From assembly GCF_003426735.1 (NCBI RefSeq), contig NZ_QVON01000006.1:62001-126000 (forward strand): DNA of 64,000 bases, given 5' to 3'. A program made the position numbers and the translations under genes. The DNA comes from Arenibacter sp. P308M17. GTDB lineage: Bacteria > Bacteroidota > Bacteroidia > Flavobacteriales > Flavobacteriaceae. Each line of letters begins with the position of its first letter. Positions within the stretch are counted from its first letter, which is position 1. The notes under the pieces were generated by a model that was not told the DNA's origin, did no database searches, and saw only the letters and a list, made by a program, of their open reading frames with translations. Below are positions 1 to 9,291 of this stretch, piece by piece.

Positions 1-941
1 GTGGCAATTGGTTATCTCTTTTAATTGGAATTGACGCTGCATTGGTCTTAAGTGGAGCGGTATTGACCTCATTTGTTGGAGTAGGTGGCCTAATGAAACG
101 TATGGCATTGGATAGGATTCTACCCAAAATAATGTTGAAAACAAACCGTCGGGGAAGTTCATACATCATCTTCATTTTATTCTTTGCGCTATGTTCATCC
201 ATACTTCTAGTTACTCGAGGTGATTTGGCTAAATTGGCAGGGGTTTATACCATCGCTTTTTTATCCGTTATGATCCTGTTCGGAGTAGGAAATTTATTGT
301 TGAAAATAAATCGATCCCGATTACCACGGCCTGAACGCTCTACGTGGTTAGGCCTCATTATAGCTATTATATCGGTTATTGCTGCTATTTTAGGTAATAT
401 CGTTCTGAACCCACAATACTTGGCCATATTTATAGAATATTTGATCCCTACATTACTGGTCGTTTTTTTTATGCTTTATAGGGTTTCGATTTTCAAAATC
501 TTCCTGCTTATTCTTGAGCACCTTTTTCCAGATAAAGGAATCCTTTTTCAAAAACTCAATGCCAAAACAAAATCCTTATTGCATAGGATCAACGATCAGC
601 AATTCGTATACTTTACGAATCATGATGATGTGGCCACGCTAAATAAAGTGATGTTGTACATTAAAGAAAATGAGCCAACAAAGAGGGTAAAGATCGTTGC
701 CGTTCTTGGTAAAAACGAAAGCGTCGCAAAAAACCTTTTAAAAGATGTGGATGTTTTGAACCGTGCCTATCCGAAAATTCAAATGGATTTTATCGAGGAA
801 CCGGGAAGTTTTACCCCGGAAAAAATAAGGGAATTATCGCAACGGTGGCGAATACCTACCAATTTTATGTTCATAGGATCGCCCGGGGATAAATTTCCTT
901 ATAAGATACAGGAATTGGGAGAAGTAAGATTAATAATTTAA
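1..941 (+). CDS. APC-family amino acid permease, C-terminal part (5' truncated by window edge)
   Basis: The frame is open from the first complete codon at base 3 with no start needed, so the gene begins upstream of the window. What remains is the last few hydrophobic segments of an amino acid-polyamine-organocation permease, including a stretch typical of the family (SFVGVGGLMKRMALDR). A soluble tail of roughly 120 residues follows, with an alpha/beta look (KIVAVLGKNESVAKNL) that could be a small regulatory domain. The membrane protein probably imports amino acids or polyamines; the substrate cannot be read from sequence. It is followed after 17 bases by an HMA-like gene and a second permease on the same strand, which suggests one transcription unit. 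Confidence 0.8.
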   Translation, partial: GNWLSLLIGIDAALVLSGAVLTSFVGVGGLMKRMALDRILPKIMLKTNRRGSSYIIFILFFALCSSILLVTRGDLAKLAGVYTIAFLSVMILFGVGNLLLKINRSRLPRPERSTWLGLIIAIISVIAAILGNIVLNPQYLAIFIEYLIPTLLVVFFMLYRVSIFKIFLLILEHLFPDKGILFQKLNAKTKSLLHRINDQQFVYFTNHDDVATLNKVMLYIKENEPTKRVKIVAVLGKNESVAKNLLKDVDVLNRAYPKIQMDFIEEPGSFTPEKIRELSQRWRIPTNFMFIGSPGDKFPYKIQELGEVRLII

Positions 942-958
942 AATAAATAACAGTAATT

Positions 959-1219
959 ATGAGTCTGATATCTGAAAATATAATACCAGGAAATCATGGA
1001 AAGGTATTTGGCACAGATGCCAAGGAAATTTCCGATTTATTAAAAATTGAAAAAGCTATATTGGGAATTGACGGCATTAAAGATGTTATAATCAACAAAG
1101 AAGTCTTTCCTAGAGAGTTTACCATACATACATCAAAACTTATTACCGTAGAATATATCGCAAATGAAGTTAAAAAGCTGGGTTTTCATATTATTCCGAA
1201 GGGCATATTTGAACTGTGA
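959..1219 (+). CDS. Small HMA-like (ferredoxin-fold) protein lacking the CxxC metal site
   Basis: 86 residues with no signal peptide. The central part (IDGIKDVIINKEVFPREFTIHTS, read as two strands around residues 38-60) followed by a helix ending VKKLGFHIIPKG has the beta-alpha-beta-beta-alpha-beta layout of heavy-metal-associated domains. The usual CxxC in the first loop is absent, as are all cysteines. Metal binding is therefore doubtful; a protein-protein or regulatory role is more likely. The stop codon overlaps the region of the next permease start (TGA at 1217-1219, ATG at 1222), so the two are probably translationally coupled. The fold assignment is by pattern only. Confidence 0.6.
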   Translation: MSLISENIIPGNHGKVFGTDAKEISDLLKIEKAILGIDGIKDVIINKEVFPREFTIHTSKLITVEYIANEVKKLGFHIIPKGIFEL

Positions 1220-1221
1220 TC

Positions 1222-2502
1222 ATGGCGAAATCCGATACGATCAAACTAAAGGATGCAGTTGCCATTGGTATAGGCGGCATGGTCGGAGGGGGTATCTTCG
1301 CCGTACTGGGACTAGCTGTATCACTAGGTAAAGGTGGAACGCCGATTGCTTTTTTAATGGCCGGGATAATAGCCCTGTTTACCTCCTACTCCTATTCTAG
1401 GCTGTCTTTGGCCTACCCGGACCGTGGTGGAACCGTTAGGTTCGTGAACGAAGGTTTTGGAAAAGGGGTTTTTAGCGGAGGCATGAACAATATTCTATGG
1501 ATCAGTTACGTCATTATGCTTTCGCTCTATGCCAGCGCATTCGGTTCCTATGCCCCAAATCTGATAGCTATCACGGGAGCTAAAACAACGGATGTTCATA
1601 TTTTTATAAGCGCGGTGATTTTGTTGGCTACCTTAATAAATTATTATAGCCTTAAGGTCGTGGGAAATATAGAAAGTCTAGCGGTAATTATAAAACTGTT
1701 TATTCTGTTGGCGTTCGTCGTGTTTGGAACGTATGGTCTGTTCGGAAACCCAAATATATCACAATTGAATCCTACAAATTGGGAAAGCCCCATTAAACTT
1801 CTAACGGGAGGCATGGTCATTTTTGTTGCCTATGAAGGTTTTGAACTCATTGCAAACGCTGTCCCCGACATTGAGAACCCTAAGCGTAATGTTCCTAGGG
1901 CTTATTTCATTTCCGTTGGTTTTGTTGTTCTTCTGTATATAGCGATTGCCACCATTACCGTTGGTTCCTTAAATTTTGATGTGATCGCAAAAGCGAACGA
2001 CTATGTCCTTGCGGAAGCAACAAAACCATTGATCGGGCAGTTCGGTTTTTCAATTATGACAGGCGCGGCCCTGATTTCTACTTTTTCAGCTATCAATGCA
2101 ACAGTTTATGGAGGAAGTCGGGTCAGTTATGAGTTAGCCCAGGATGATGAACTGCCCCACGAGTTTACCTATCAATTGTGGAACAAACCTGTTGGGCTGT
2201 TGATTACGGTAATCTTGACGCTGCTTACGGCGAATTTTATCAATCTTGAAAGTATCTCCACTTCAGGTAGCGCAGGTTTTTTGCTCATTTTTTCTACTGT
2301 TAATTTGGTCGCTTTCAGAAAAGCCGAAAAAATCAAGGCCAATAAATACATTGCACTAGCAGGTGCTTTATTGTGCTTTGGAGCCTTTATAATTTTGATC
2401 ATTCAACAATACGCATCAAATAAAAAAGGTATTCTAATTTCACTTGGCATAATTCTAACCTGCTATTTGGTTGAATGGATTTATAAAAATTCGAAAAAAT
2501 AA
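1222..2502 (+). CDS. APC-family amino acid/polyamine permease
   Basis: About 426 residues with some 12 hydrophobic segments. The N-terminus has the family signature GIGGMVGGGIFAVLG in TM1, the substrate-backbone-binding glycine-rich break. A TM6 region with AYEGFELIANAVPDIENPKRN is also characteristic of APC carriers. The ATG at 1222 is preferred over the in-frame GTG at 1216, which lies inside the end of the upstream gene. Inner-membrane uptake or exchange of amino acids or polyamines is expected; the substrate is not determinable. It follows a related, window-truncated permease and the HMA-like peptide, and is 12 bases ahead of the MscS gene. Confidence 0.85.
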   Translation: MAKSDTIKLKDAVAIGIGGMVGGGIFAVLGLAVSLGKGGTPIAFLMAGIIALFTSYSYSRLSLAYPDRGGTVRFVNEGFGKGVFSGGMNNILWISYVIMLSLYASAFGSYAPNLIAITGAKTTDVHIFISAVILLATLINYYSLKVVGNIESLAVIIKLFILLAFVVFGTYGLFGNPNISQLNPTNWESPIKLLTGGMVIFVAYEGFELIANAVPDIENPKRNVPRAYFISVGFVVLLYIAIATITVGSLNFDVIAKANDYVLAEATKPLIGQFGFSIMTGAALISTFSAINATVYGGSRVSYELAQDDELPHEFTYQLWNKPVGLLITVILTLLTANFINLESISTSGSAGFLLIFSTVNLVAFRKAEKIKANKYIALAGALLCFGAFIILIIQQYASNKKGILISLGIILTCYLVEWIYKNSKK

Positions 2503-2514
2503 AAGCTCTTCCAT

Positions 2515-3387
2515 ATGTTTAACAGATTATTTACGGAATTTAGGACCCTTACTTTGATAGCGGTGATTATAGTTATCACTATTTTGATTGTCTTGGTGTT
2601 CAACTGGTTCATGAACCGTTTCGTCAAAATAACGCTGGTCAAGCACCATAAAGATTTGACTGGCTATTTATTTATCAAACACATAGCCTCCGCCATTATT
2701 TATCTCATCGGGCTTGCTGCAGCTCTTGTGCAGATCCCCGCGCTTAAGGTGGTAGGACATTCGCTTTTGGCAGGGGCAGGCGTATTATCGTTGATTGCCG
2801 GTCTCGCTTCCCAACAGGCATTGAGCAATATTATGAGCGGTATTCTAATTGTCATTTTCAAACCATTTCGAATCAATGATAAAATTACTTTGAGGGGAAC
2901 TTTCACGGGAATTGTGGAAGACATCAATTTACGTCAAGTGGTCATCCGGGATTTTGAGAATAACAGAATTATCATACCCAACTCGGTAATCAGCACTGAT
3001 CTTATTGTAAACGCCCATCTCGGTGATAATAGATGCTGTAAAATAATAGATATCGGGATAGGCTACTCATCAAATGTCGAACTGGCGTTGGAAATCATGA
3101 AAGAGGAAGTAGAACAACATCCCTTGCATATTGACAACAGAACCCAGGAGGATGTCGAAAATGGGGTTCCCGCTGTAGTAGCTAGGGTTACGGCTTTGGG
3201 AGATTCATCCGTGAATTTGCGGGTATGGGCATGGGCAAAGGACGCGAGTGACGGATATGTACTTAATTGTGACCTTCTACAAAGTATTAAACGTCGATTT
3301 GATGACGTAGACATTGAAATACCATTTCCGCAACGTGCCATAAGCTATACAGATAAAACTAATAAAACTAATCGACATGGAAATTAA
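2515..3387 (+). CDS. MscS-family mechanosensitive channel
   Basis: 290 residues. There are two N-terminal membrane segments (about residues 12-32 and 58-75), then the pore helix TM3 rich in Gly/Ala (GAGVLSLIAGLASQQALSN, about 85-104), and the cytoplasmic beta domain (PFRINDKITLRGTFTGIVEDI) followed by an alpha/beta C-terminal domain. This is the minimal MscS architecture: a homoheptameric channel that opens under membrane tension in hypo-osmotic shock. It overlaps the next gene by 11 bases (stop at 3385-3387, next ATG at 3377), so the two are co-translated. A truncated relative lies at 4639-5028 on the opposite strand. Confidence 0.9.
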   Translation: MFNRLFTEFRTLTLIAVIIVITILIVLVFNWFMNRFVKITLVKHHKDLTGYLFIKHIASAIIYLIGLAAALVQIPALKVVGHSLLAGAGVLSLIAGLASQQALSNIMSGILIVIFKPFRINDKITLRGTFTGIVEDINLRQVVIRDFENNRIIIPNSVISTDLIVNAHLGDNRCCKIIDIGIGYSSNVELALEIMKEEVEQHPLHIDNRTQEDVENGVPAVVARVTALGDSSVNLRVWAWAKDASDGYVLNCDLLQSIKRRFDDVDIEIPFPQRAISYTDKTNKTNRHGN

Positions 3388-3769
3388 AAACACCAATCAC
3401 CTCTTCAAAAATGACCTAAAACCATCGGAACTTTTTGCCATTTGGATTACCGATAGAATAGGCACCATCGGATTTTTTCTAATAATCTTTATTTGGACGG
3501 TCTTATGGCTAGGCTGGAACATGATTGCTCCAAAAGACGTGAGATTTGATCCGTACCCTGCTTTTGTACTATGGCTATTTATTTCCAATATGATTCAAAT
3601 ATTCTTGATGCCTCTGTTGATGGTAGGGCAGAATCTTCAGGCTAAGCGCGCCGAAATACGTGCCGAAAATGATTTTAATGTAAATATTAAAGCAGAAAAG
3701 GAAGTAGCTTTATTGATTAAGGAATTATCAGAGTTGAAGAAAATGGTTTCACAACTTTCTTCAAAATGA
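3377..3769 (+). CDS. DUF1003-family membrane protein
   Basis: 130 residues with two predicted membrane helices (about 27-47 and 62-82) separated by a short loop rich in proline and aromatic residues (FDPYPAFVLW), and a charged C-terminal helix likely to be a coiled coil (LLIKELSELKKMVSQL). The layout and the DRIGTIGFFLIIFIWTVLW segment fit the DUF1003 family of inner-membrane proteins of unknown function. The start overlaps the end of the MscS gene, suggesting a shared osmotic or envelope-stress role by context only. It ends 18 bases from the convergent patatin gene with no clear terminator between. Confidence 0.8.
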   Translation: MEIKNTNHLFKNDLKPSELFAIWITDRIGTIGFFLIIFIWTVLWLGWNMIAPKDVRFDPYPAFVLWLFISNMIQIFLMPLLMVGQNLQAKRAEIRAENDFNVNIKAEKEVALLIKELSELKKMVSQLSSK

Positions 3770-3787
3770 TTGGTATTCCTTTTTTGA

Positions 3788-4549
3788 TCATCTGTTTAAT
3801 TTACTTTTTATTTCGGACATCCGATCCATGGTGGTCTCGTAACCAATGGCAAATAGCTCGTCGGATTTTTTAAGGTCAAACATACTAAAAGGATAGCTTT
3901 TCTCTATTTCCAGGGCAACATTGCACAGCTTAAGTCGGGGCCGAACAGTATTCCAAATGGCGAGCTGAAGGCAGCGCGACCCTATATTCCTCATGCCCTT
4001 TAGCTCCATTCGTTCTTCATGGGGACTGACACTGGAACCAAGGATCTTTTCGCATAACGTTAACAATGGTTCAACTGGTAGGTTGTTGAGTAGACCGCCA
4101 TCCACATAAATATTGCCGTTTATTATTACAGGTTTAAATAAAAGGGGAAGTGCACAGGAAGCTAAAAGGGGTTCAATAAAATTACCGTCCGATATAATTT
4201 CAAATCTCCCCGAATTGATGTTGGAAACACAAACGTGTAATTTAATTTTTGGTTGATTAAGACCGTTAAAATCGATATGGCTTTTTAAAAAGTCCCTTAA
4301 ATACGTTAAATCGGTTAGCCCTTTGTTGAGAAAGCCTATTTTAAAAATCTTTAGGAACGCTTTTTTGTGTGACAATTCCAAAATTTCCTTAGGAGTATAT
4401 CCATAGCAATATAGGGCGGCTATGATACTTCCCGCGCTTGAACCGGAAACGTGATCGGGATAGATACCGTTTTCGTTCAGGGCATGAAGTACACCGATGT
4501 GGGCAATTCCTCTTGCACCTCCTCCTGACATTGCGATTCCTATACTCAT
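3788..4549 (-). CDS. Patatin-like phospholipase (RssA/YchK type)
   Basis: 253 residues, with no obvious signal peptide. The Ser-Asp dyad motifs are complete: oxyanion loop SGGGARG at residues 8-14, nucleophile elbow GSSAG at 36-40 (Ser38), and DGG at 150-152 (Asp150). A short patatin of this size is expected to be a cytoplasmic or membrane-peripheral acyl hydrolase acting on lysophospholipids or acyl esters. It is the last gene of a minus-strand run but is separated by 89 bases from the truncated MscS gene upstream. The physiological substrate is unknown. Confidence 0.88.
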   Translation of the reverse strand: MSIGIAMSGGGARGIAHIGVLHALNENGIYPDHVSGSSAGSIIAALYCYGYTPKEILELSHKKAFLKIFKIGFLNKGLTDLTYLRDFLKSHIDFNGLNQPKIKLHVCVSNINSGRFEIISDGNFIEPLLASCALPLLFKPVIINGNIYVDGGLLNNLPVEPLLTLCEKILGSSVSPHEERMELKGMRNIGSRCLQLAIWNTVRPRLKLCNVALEIEKSYPFSMFDLKKSDELFAIGYETTMDRMSEIKSKLNR

Positions 4550-4595
4550 TTATAGCATTACATTAGGTTGATTCGTTGCTTCATTTTTGATGAAC

Positions 4596-4616
4596 ACCTT
4601 ATTTTAATGATAAGGT
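4596..4616. terminator. 7-bp inverted repeat downstream of the truncated MscS gene
   Basis: ACCTTAT (4596-4602) and ATAAGGT (4610-4616) pair perfectly around a 7-base loop. The hairpin lies just 3' of the minus-strand gene that stops at 4639 and before the patatin start at 4549. No strong U-tract follows on either strand, so it is at best a weak intrinsic terminator or a processing hairpin. Confidence 0.35.
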
Positions 4617-4638
4617 ATTTCATAGCCTTGGATAGGCC

Positions 4639-5028
4639 TTAAATTACCCAGTCATACAGACTGTTGGGTTTCGTGGTCACTTTCATGACCCTACCAATAA
4701 CGTTGGACAAAACTTGTTGGGGGACGAAACCGATGACCGCTACAATTATACCGGCTACGGCCAATACCTTGGTAGCAATATGCCTTAAACTGGAAAAAAC
4801 AAAAATGATAAAGCTTAGATCGATTGACCAAATGAATATACTGAATCCCTGGTTGATGCATGGGTAGTTGGTCTCACCAAAATACTCTATGTGCAGCTGA
4901 TTGTTTATGAATCGGTTAACAAAACGATTGACAAAAATATAGAGTATCAAACTGGCCACCGCCATGACCGCAATGTGAATCAAATTTCCAGTGTCTTTGT
5001 TGTAGAAAGATTCGGCATTGTCAATCAT
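4639..5028 (-). pseudogene. Truncated MscS-like channel (N-terminal and pore part only)
   Basis: 129 residues. Two N-terminal hydrophobic segments are followed by a pore-helix region VLAVAGIIVAVIGFVPQQVL that aligns in pattern with the TM3 of the complete MscS at 2515-3387 (AGVLSLIAGLASQQAL). The protein stops at YDWVI, just where the beta domain should begin, and no continuation of that domain is visible in any frame downstream. A full MscS needs the beta domain and C-terminal cage to assemble, so this is best read as a decayed gene. A deliberately short membrane protein cannot be excluded. Its ATG overlaps the NDH-2 stop codon by four bases (ATGA). Confidence 0.6.
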
Positions 5029-6293
5029 TTGATTTCAGGTCTTTTATAGGGTCGGATTATCAATCCCAAAGGACGATCAAAACTGAAGTAGTTGCTTAGC
5101 CAATCAACGAAGGTTACCACTTTGTTACGAAATCCGACCAATGACATTATATGGATCAGCATCCAGACCAACCAAGCAAATGTGCCCTGAAATTTAAAGT
5201 TGGGAAGATCCACGACGGCCTTTTTTCTACCTACGGTTGCCATGACCCCTTTGTTCCTATAAATAAAGGGTTTTAATGGTTTTTGATTGATCAAGTTCAG
5301 TATATTCTTAGCCAATTGCTTTCCTTGCTGTTGCGCAACTGGTGCCAACATAGGAAGTCCTTTTGGGTTTTCTTGCGATGTATGGGCGGCCACATCGCCA
5401 ATGGCGAATATATTTTTAGTTTGAAATACTTGATTGAACTCGTTAATTGAAATACGGTTACCCCGTATAATGGATTCCTTCGGAAGTCCCTCGATGGGAG
5501 AACCTTTGACTCCAGCGGTCCATATCACGGTATCCGTCAACAGTGTGGTGCCATCGGTCAAGGTAATGGCACTGCCATCATAGGAGGCTACTTTGGCGTT
5601 CAGATACACATTGATGCCCAGTTCTTTCAAGTACTGCAAACTTTTTGTGGATGCCTTTTCAGACATGACAGCCAGTACTTTTGGTGAAGCTTCATACAAA
5701 TTGATACTCATTTTGGAAAAATCAAGTCCCGGAAAATCCTTTGGCAGTACATATTTTTTCATTTCGGAAAGTGCTCCCGCTAGTTCAATTCCAGCTGGAC
5801 CTCCGCCTACGATGGCGATGTTCATAATTTCTTCCAAAGGCTCTTTGGAATTGTCGACCATCGCCCTTTCCAAATTTTGAATTATAAAACTGCGCATGTT
5901 CAATGCATCGGGAATAGATTTTAAGGTCAGCAGCTGATCCTTTATATGTTCAAAATTGAAGAAGTTATTCTCGCTACCCGTTGCAATGACCAGATAATCA
6001 TAAGGGATTTTTCCAACGCTTGTTTCCAATTGATTTTGCACCAAATCCACACGTGAGACCTCCGTCATCCGGAAGGAAACATTTTTATAGTTCCTGAAAA
6101 TACGACGTACAGGGTAGGCAATACTACCCGCCTCCAAGCCCCCTGTGGCCACTTGATACATCAAAGGCTGAAAATTGTGGTAGTTGTGCTGGTCGATCAG
6201 TAATACATCCACTGGCTGGTTACGAAGGGCTTTTGCCAACTCGATGCCGCCAAATCCTGCACCTATTATTACTATTTTAACATTTTTCTTCAT
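5025..6293 (-). CDS. ndh: Type II NADH:quinone oxidoreductase (NDH-2)
   Basis: 422 residues. Two Rossmann motifs are visible: FAD-binding GAGFGG at residues 11-16 and NADH-binding GGGPAG at 163-168, plus the second FAD contact IFAIGD ending near residue 300 and the quinone-site segment APVAQQQGK near 317. The C-terminal hydrophobic/amphipathic stretch (FAWLVWMLIHIMSLVGF) anchors it to the inner membrane. NDH-2 passes electrons from NADH to quinone without pumping protons. A second, clearly paralogous copy lies at 51796-53178. It lies between the RND gene upstream (1-base gap) and the truncated MscS. Confidence 0.92.
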   Translation of the reverse strand: MKKNVKIVIIGAGFGGIELAKALRNQPVDVLLIDQHNYHNFQPLMYQVATGGLEAGSIAYPVRRIFRNYKNVSFRMTEVSRVDLVQNQLETSVGKIPYDYLVIATGSENNFFNFEHIKDQLLTLKSIPDALNMRSFIIQNLERAMVDNSKEPLEEIMNIAIVGGGPAGIELAGALSEMKKYVLPKDFPGLDFSKMSINLYEASPKVLAVMSEKASTKSLQYLKELGINVYLNAKVASYDGSAITLTDGTTLLTDTVIWTAGVKGSPIEGLPKESIIRGNRISINEFNQVFQTKNIFAIGDVAAHTSQENPKGLPMLAPVAQQQGKQLAKNILNLINQKPLKPFIYRNKGVMATVGRKKAVVDLPNFKFQGTFAWLVWMLIHIMSLVGFRNKVVTFVDWLSNYFSFDRPLGLIIRPYKRPEIK

Positions 6294-6294
6294 T

Positions 6295-9291
6295 TTAGGC
6301 TTTTATAACCTTTAGTACGATTGGTAGTACAATTAATAACAATGGCAGGGCAAAGGTCAAACCTCCGATTACGGCAATGGCCAAAGGCTGATGAAGTTGC
6401 GCACCCGCTCCTATTCCCAGCGCCAGAGGAATTAAGGCCATAACTGCCGCAAATGCGGTCATCAGCTTAGGCCTCAATCGCGCCGCAATGGAATATTCAA
6501 TTTTTTCAATATGCGATAGCGATACATTACATTCCTGATATTGGCGATAGGTGAAAATAGAATTCTCTCCGATGATACCCACGATCATGATGATGCCGGT
6601 ATAACTACCAACGTTCAATGCCGTACCGGTCAAATATAGGCTCAAAAGGCAACCCGCAACACCCATTATGGCTATAAATATAATGGCCAGTGCGATCTTG
6701 ATCTTTCTGAACAGGAATAGTATTACCGTAAAAACTAACAATACCGCAGAAATCAAAATCAGCATGAGTTCTTTAAAGGCTTGCTGTTGCTGTTGGTACT
6801 CGCCGCCATATTCTATATGATATCCGGGTGGCAGACTTACTTTTTCCTTTAGCAGGGCCTGTATATCCGTAAGGGTCGAACCTAGGTCCCTATTGTTCAG
6901 ACGTGCCGTGATGACCCCCATTGATTTTTGGTTTTCCCGATTGATTTCGGCAACACCCTTGCCGATTTCTATGGTGGCTACTTTGTTCAAGGGTACAATG
7001 GCCCCATTTGGTAAAAGAAGTGTACTGCTCTTTATATCAGAAACGGAATTCGAGTTCGCATTCGGATACATGATCCGTATGTTAACTATTTGCTCTTTGT
7101 CTATCATAGTGCTTACTACTGTTCCCTGTATCTGGGTTTCGAGCTGTAACTGAAAATCCATTGGGGTCAGTCCCATTTGGGCGAGTACGGGCACATTGGG
7201 TTGTATCAATATTTCGGGACCTGCGACAATAATACCATCATTCACATCCGCGGTACCTTTTACTTGTTCCACTTCTTGAGCTATTGTTCTTGCGAAATTT
7301 TCCAGTTTTGCAATATCATCGCCAAATATCTTGATTTCAATGGGTTGTACCGAACTCATCAGATCGCCCAACATATCGCCGATCACTTGCCCGAAATCCA
7401 CGGTCAAAGGCGGTACCGCCTTTTCGATTCGCCCCCGGATCTCGTCGGAAACCTCGGTCGTTGTCGCCTTGCGTTTGTCCTTTAATTTTATGAGGTAATC
7501 TCCGCGGTTGGGTTCAGTAATAAAAAAGCCCATTTGTGTGCCCAAACGTGCAGAATAGGCCTCAACTTCCGGTTGGGTATCCAATATCCCATTGACCACG
7601 GTCAACATACGATCCGTTTCTTCTAAGGTGGTTCCAGGTGGACTGTAATAGTCCAAAACAATGCTGCCCTCATCCATTTCGGGCAAGAATCCTGATGCCA
7701 ATTTGGAAGGGATAATCCATAGTATCACAAGACATACCACAATAAAACCAATGCCGATAATAGGTTTGGTAAGTACCGTGTGGATCCATTTTGTTCTGGG
7801 CTCGTGTTTTTTCTTTGACGATTTGTTTCTGGAAAAAAGTATGGACAGAACGGGCACGATCAACCACGTTACCAAAAATGAACACGCCAAGGCGGCGATC
7901 ATACTAAAAGCCATTACCTTAAAATAGGCCCCTGCCACACCCGTCATCAAAATAAACGGTATGAAAATTACCAATGTACTTAATGAAGAACCGACCATGG
8001 CGGGAAAAAGATGTGAAATTGCCTCTTTCGCACACCAAGCAGAACTTTCCGAAGGATGTTCTTCCTGGATTTTATGGATCTGTTCTATAATAATTACGAC
8101 ATCATCAATCATCAAACCAATGGCCGCAGCTATCGCGCCCAAAGTCATAATGTTAAAAGTATAACCTATGGCATCCAATACTATAAGGGTAAGGGACAGG
8201 GAAATAGGGATGGTGAACAGCACTACTAAACTGGCAGAAAACGAACGTAGAAATACAATTACCACGACAAGGGCCAATGCCAGACCGATCCAGAGTACGT
8301 CCTTGATACTGCTAATACTTGTGTTTACAAAATCGGCCTGCTTATAGTATGGCAGGAGTTTTACCTCTTTAGGCAGTTTGGAGGCCAATTCCGCTACCTT
8401 TTTTTCAATATTATCATTAACATCTATTAGGTTCGCATTGGGTTGCTTTATTACAGCTATTAACGGTACATTCTTGCCATTGGCCAATATTTTTACGTAT
8501 TCTTTGGCCTCGGTCACTTTTACCTCGGCGATATCTTTTAATCTTACCAATCTATTCGGGGAATTGATAATTACCAAATTCTGTAGATCTTCAAGACCGT
8601 CTATGGCATTGTCCGTAAGGGTAAGGTACATGCGGTTATAATCGGTGGAGTAACCATTGGATTGCAGAATGTTCGAGTTGACCACGGCATTTTGAATTGT
8701 TGCAATGGAAATGCCCATTGTATTGATGACATAGGGTTTAAGCTCAATCTGATATTCCTTGTCCTTACCACCGATAATCGCAATATCCGATACTCCTGGC
8801 GTAGCTGCCAAATATGGCTTTATCTGATATTTGGTGATTTTTTTCAGATCTACTTGTGAGAGATCGCCTTCTAGTGAATATCCCATGACCGGAAGGATCG
8901 AAGGGTTCATTTTTTCGACCGAGGTTACCGTATTCGGCAATATGCTTCCCTGGGATTGGTTGATAAAGGATTCTATTTGTGATTTTGCTGTATTGATATC
9001 CGTGCTCCAGTCCAAAAAAACGGATATCTCGCAACTGCCACGAGAGGTTGTACTTCGAATATATTGCAACCCTTCAGTGCGCCGAATGATATTTTCTAAA
9101 GGAATCGTCACCGTCGTCATCATCTTGTCCACGGGTTGTTGTCCCGCATCGGCAATGACCTTGATCTTTGGAAAGGTAATATCGGGGAACAGTCCCGTTT
9201 TTAGGTTCCGATACGAAAAAAAACCACCTGCTAAAAGCATAAATGCGATGGCCAATAGTGGATACTTATATTTGGAAAAAAGTGAATTCAT
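6295..9291 (-). CDS. RND efflux transporter, inner-membrane subunit
   Basis: 998 residues, near the usual length of about 1,000-1,050. The N-terminal TM1 is followed by a periplasmic pore domain beginning TGLFPDITFPKI. TM4 carries the proton-relay signature GLMIDDVVIIIE with paired Asp396-Asp397 and Glu403. The double Asp is like hydrophobe pumps of the HAE1 group rather than CusA-type metal pumps, which normally have a single Asp in this position. The proton-driven trimer would export drugs, lipids or other toxic compounds across the envelope with the adaptor and outer-membrane channel encoded immediately upstream. It overlaps the adaptor gene by four bases. Confidence 0.9.
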   Translation of the reverse strand: MNSLFSKYKYPLLAIAFMLLAGGFFSYRNLKTGLFPDITFPKIKVIADAGQQPVDKMMTTVTIPLENIIRRTEGLQYIRSTTSRGSCEISVFLDWSTDINTAKSQIESFINQSQGSILPNTVTSVEKMNPSILPVMGYSLEGDLSQVDLKKITKYQIKPYLAATPGVSDIAIIGGKDKEYQIELKPYVINTMGISIATIQNAVVNSNILQSNGYSTDYNRMYLTLTDNAIDGLEDLQNLVIINSPNRLVRLKDIAEVKVTEAKEYVKILANGKNVPLIAVIKQPNANLIDVNDNIEKKVAELASKLPKEVKLLPYYKQADFVNTSISSIKDVLWIGLALALVVVIVFLRSFSASLVVLFTIPISLSLTLIVLDAIGYTFNIMTLGAIAAAIGLMIDDVVIIIEQIHKIQEEHPSESSAWCAKEAISHLFPAMVGSSLSTLVIFIPFILMTGVAGAYFKVMAFSMIAALACSFLVTWLIVPVLSILFSRNKSSKKKHEPRTKWIHTVLTKPIIGIGFIVVCLVILWIIPSKLASGFLPEMDEGSIVLDYYSPPGTTLEETDRMLTVVNGILDTQPEVEAYSARLGTQMGFFITEPNRGDYLIKLKDKRKATTTEVSDEIRGRIEKAVPPLTVDFGQVIGDMLGDLMSSVQPIEIKIFGDDIAKLENFARTIAQEVEQVKGTADVNDGIIVAGPEILIQPNVPVLAQMGLTPMDFQLQLETQIQGTVVSTMIDKEQIVNIRIMYPNANSNSVSDIKSSTLLLPNGAIVPLNKVATIEIGKGVAEINRENQKSMGVITARLNNRDLGSTLTDIQALLKEKVSLPPGYHIEYGGEYQQQQQAFKELMLILISAVLLVFTVILFLFRKIKIALAIIFIAIMGVAGCLLSLYLTGTALNVGSYTGIIMIVGIIGENSIFTYRQYQECNVSLSHIEKIEYSIAARLRPKLMTAFAAVMALIPLALGIGAGAQLHQPLAIAVIGGLTFALPLLLIVLPIVLKVIKA

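Noticed and set aside
6295-9291. Assigning the RND pump to the CusA/CzcA metal-export group
   Set aside because: The TM4 motif has paired Asp (GLMIDDVVIIIE) as in HAE1 pumps, and no metal-binding methionine set or CusF-like partner is visible next to it; the substrate class is left open.
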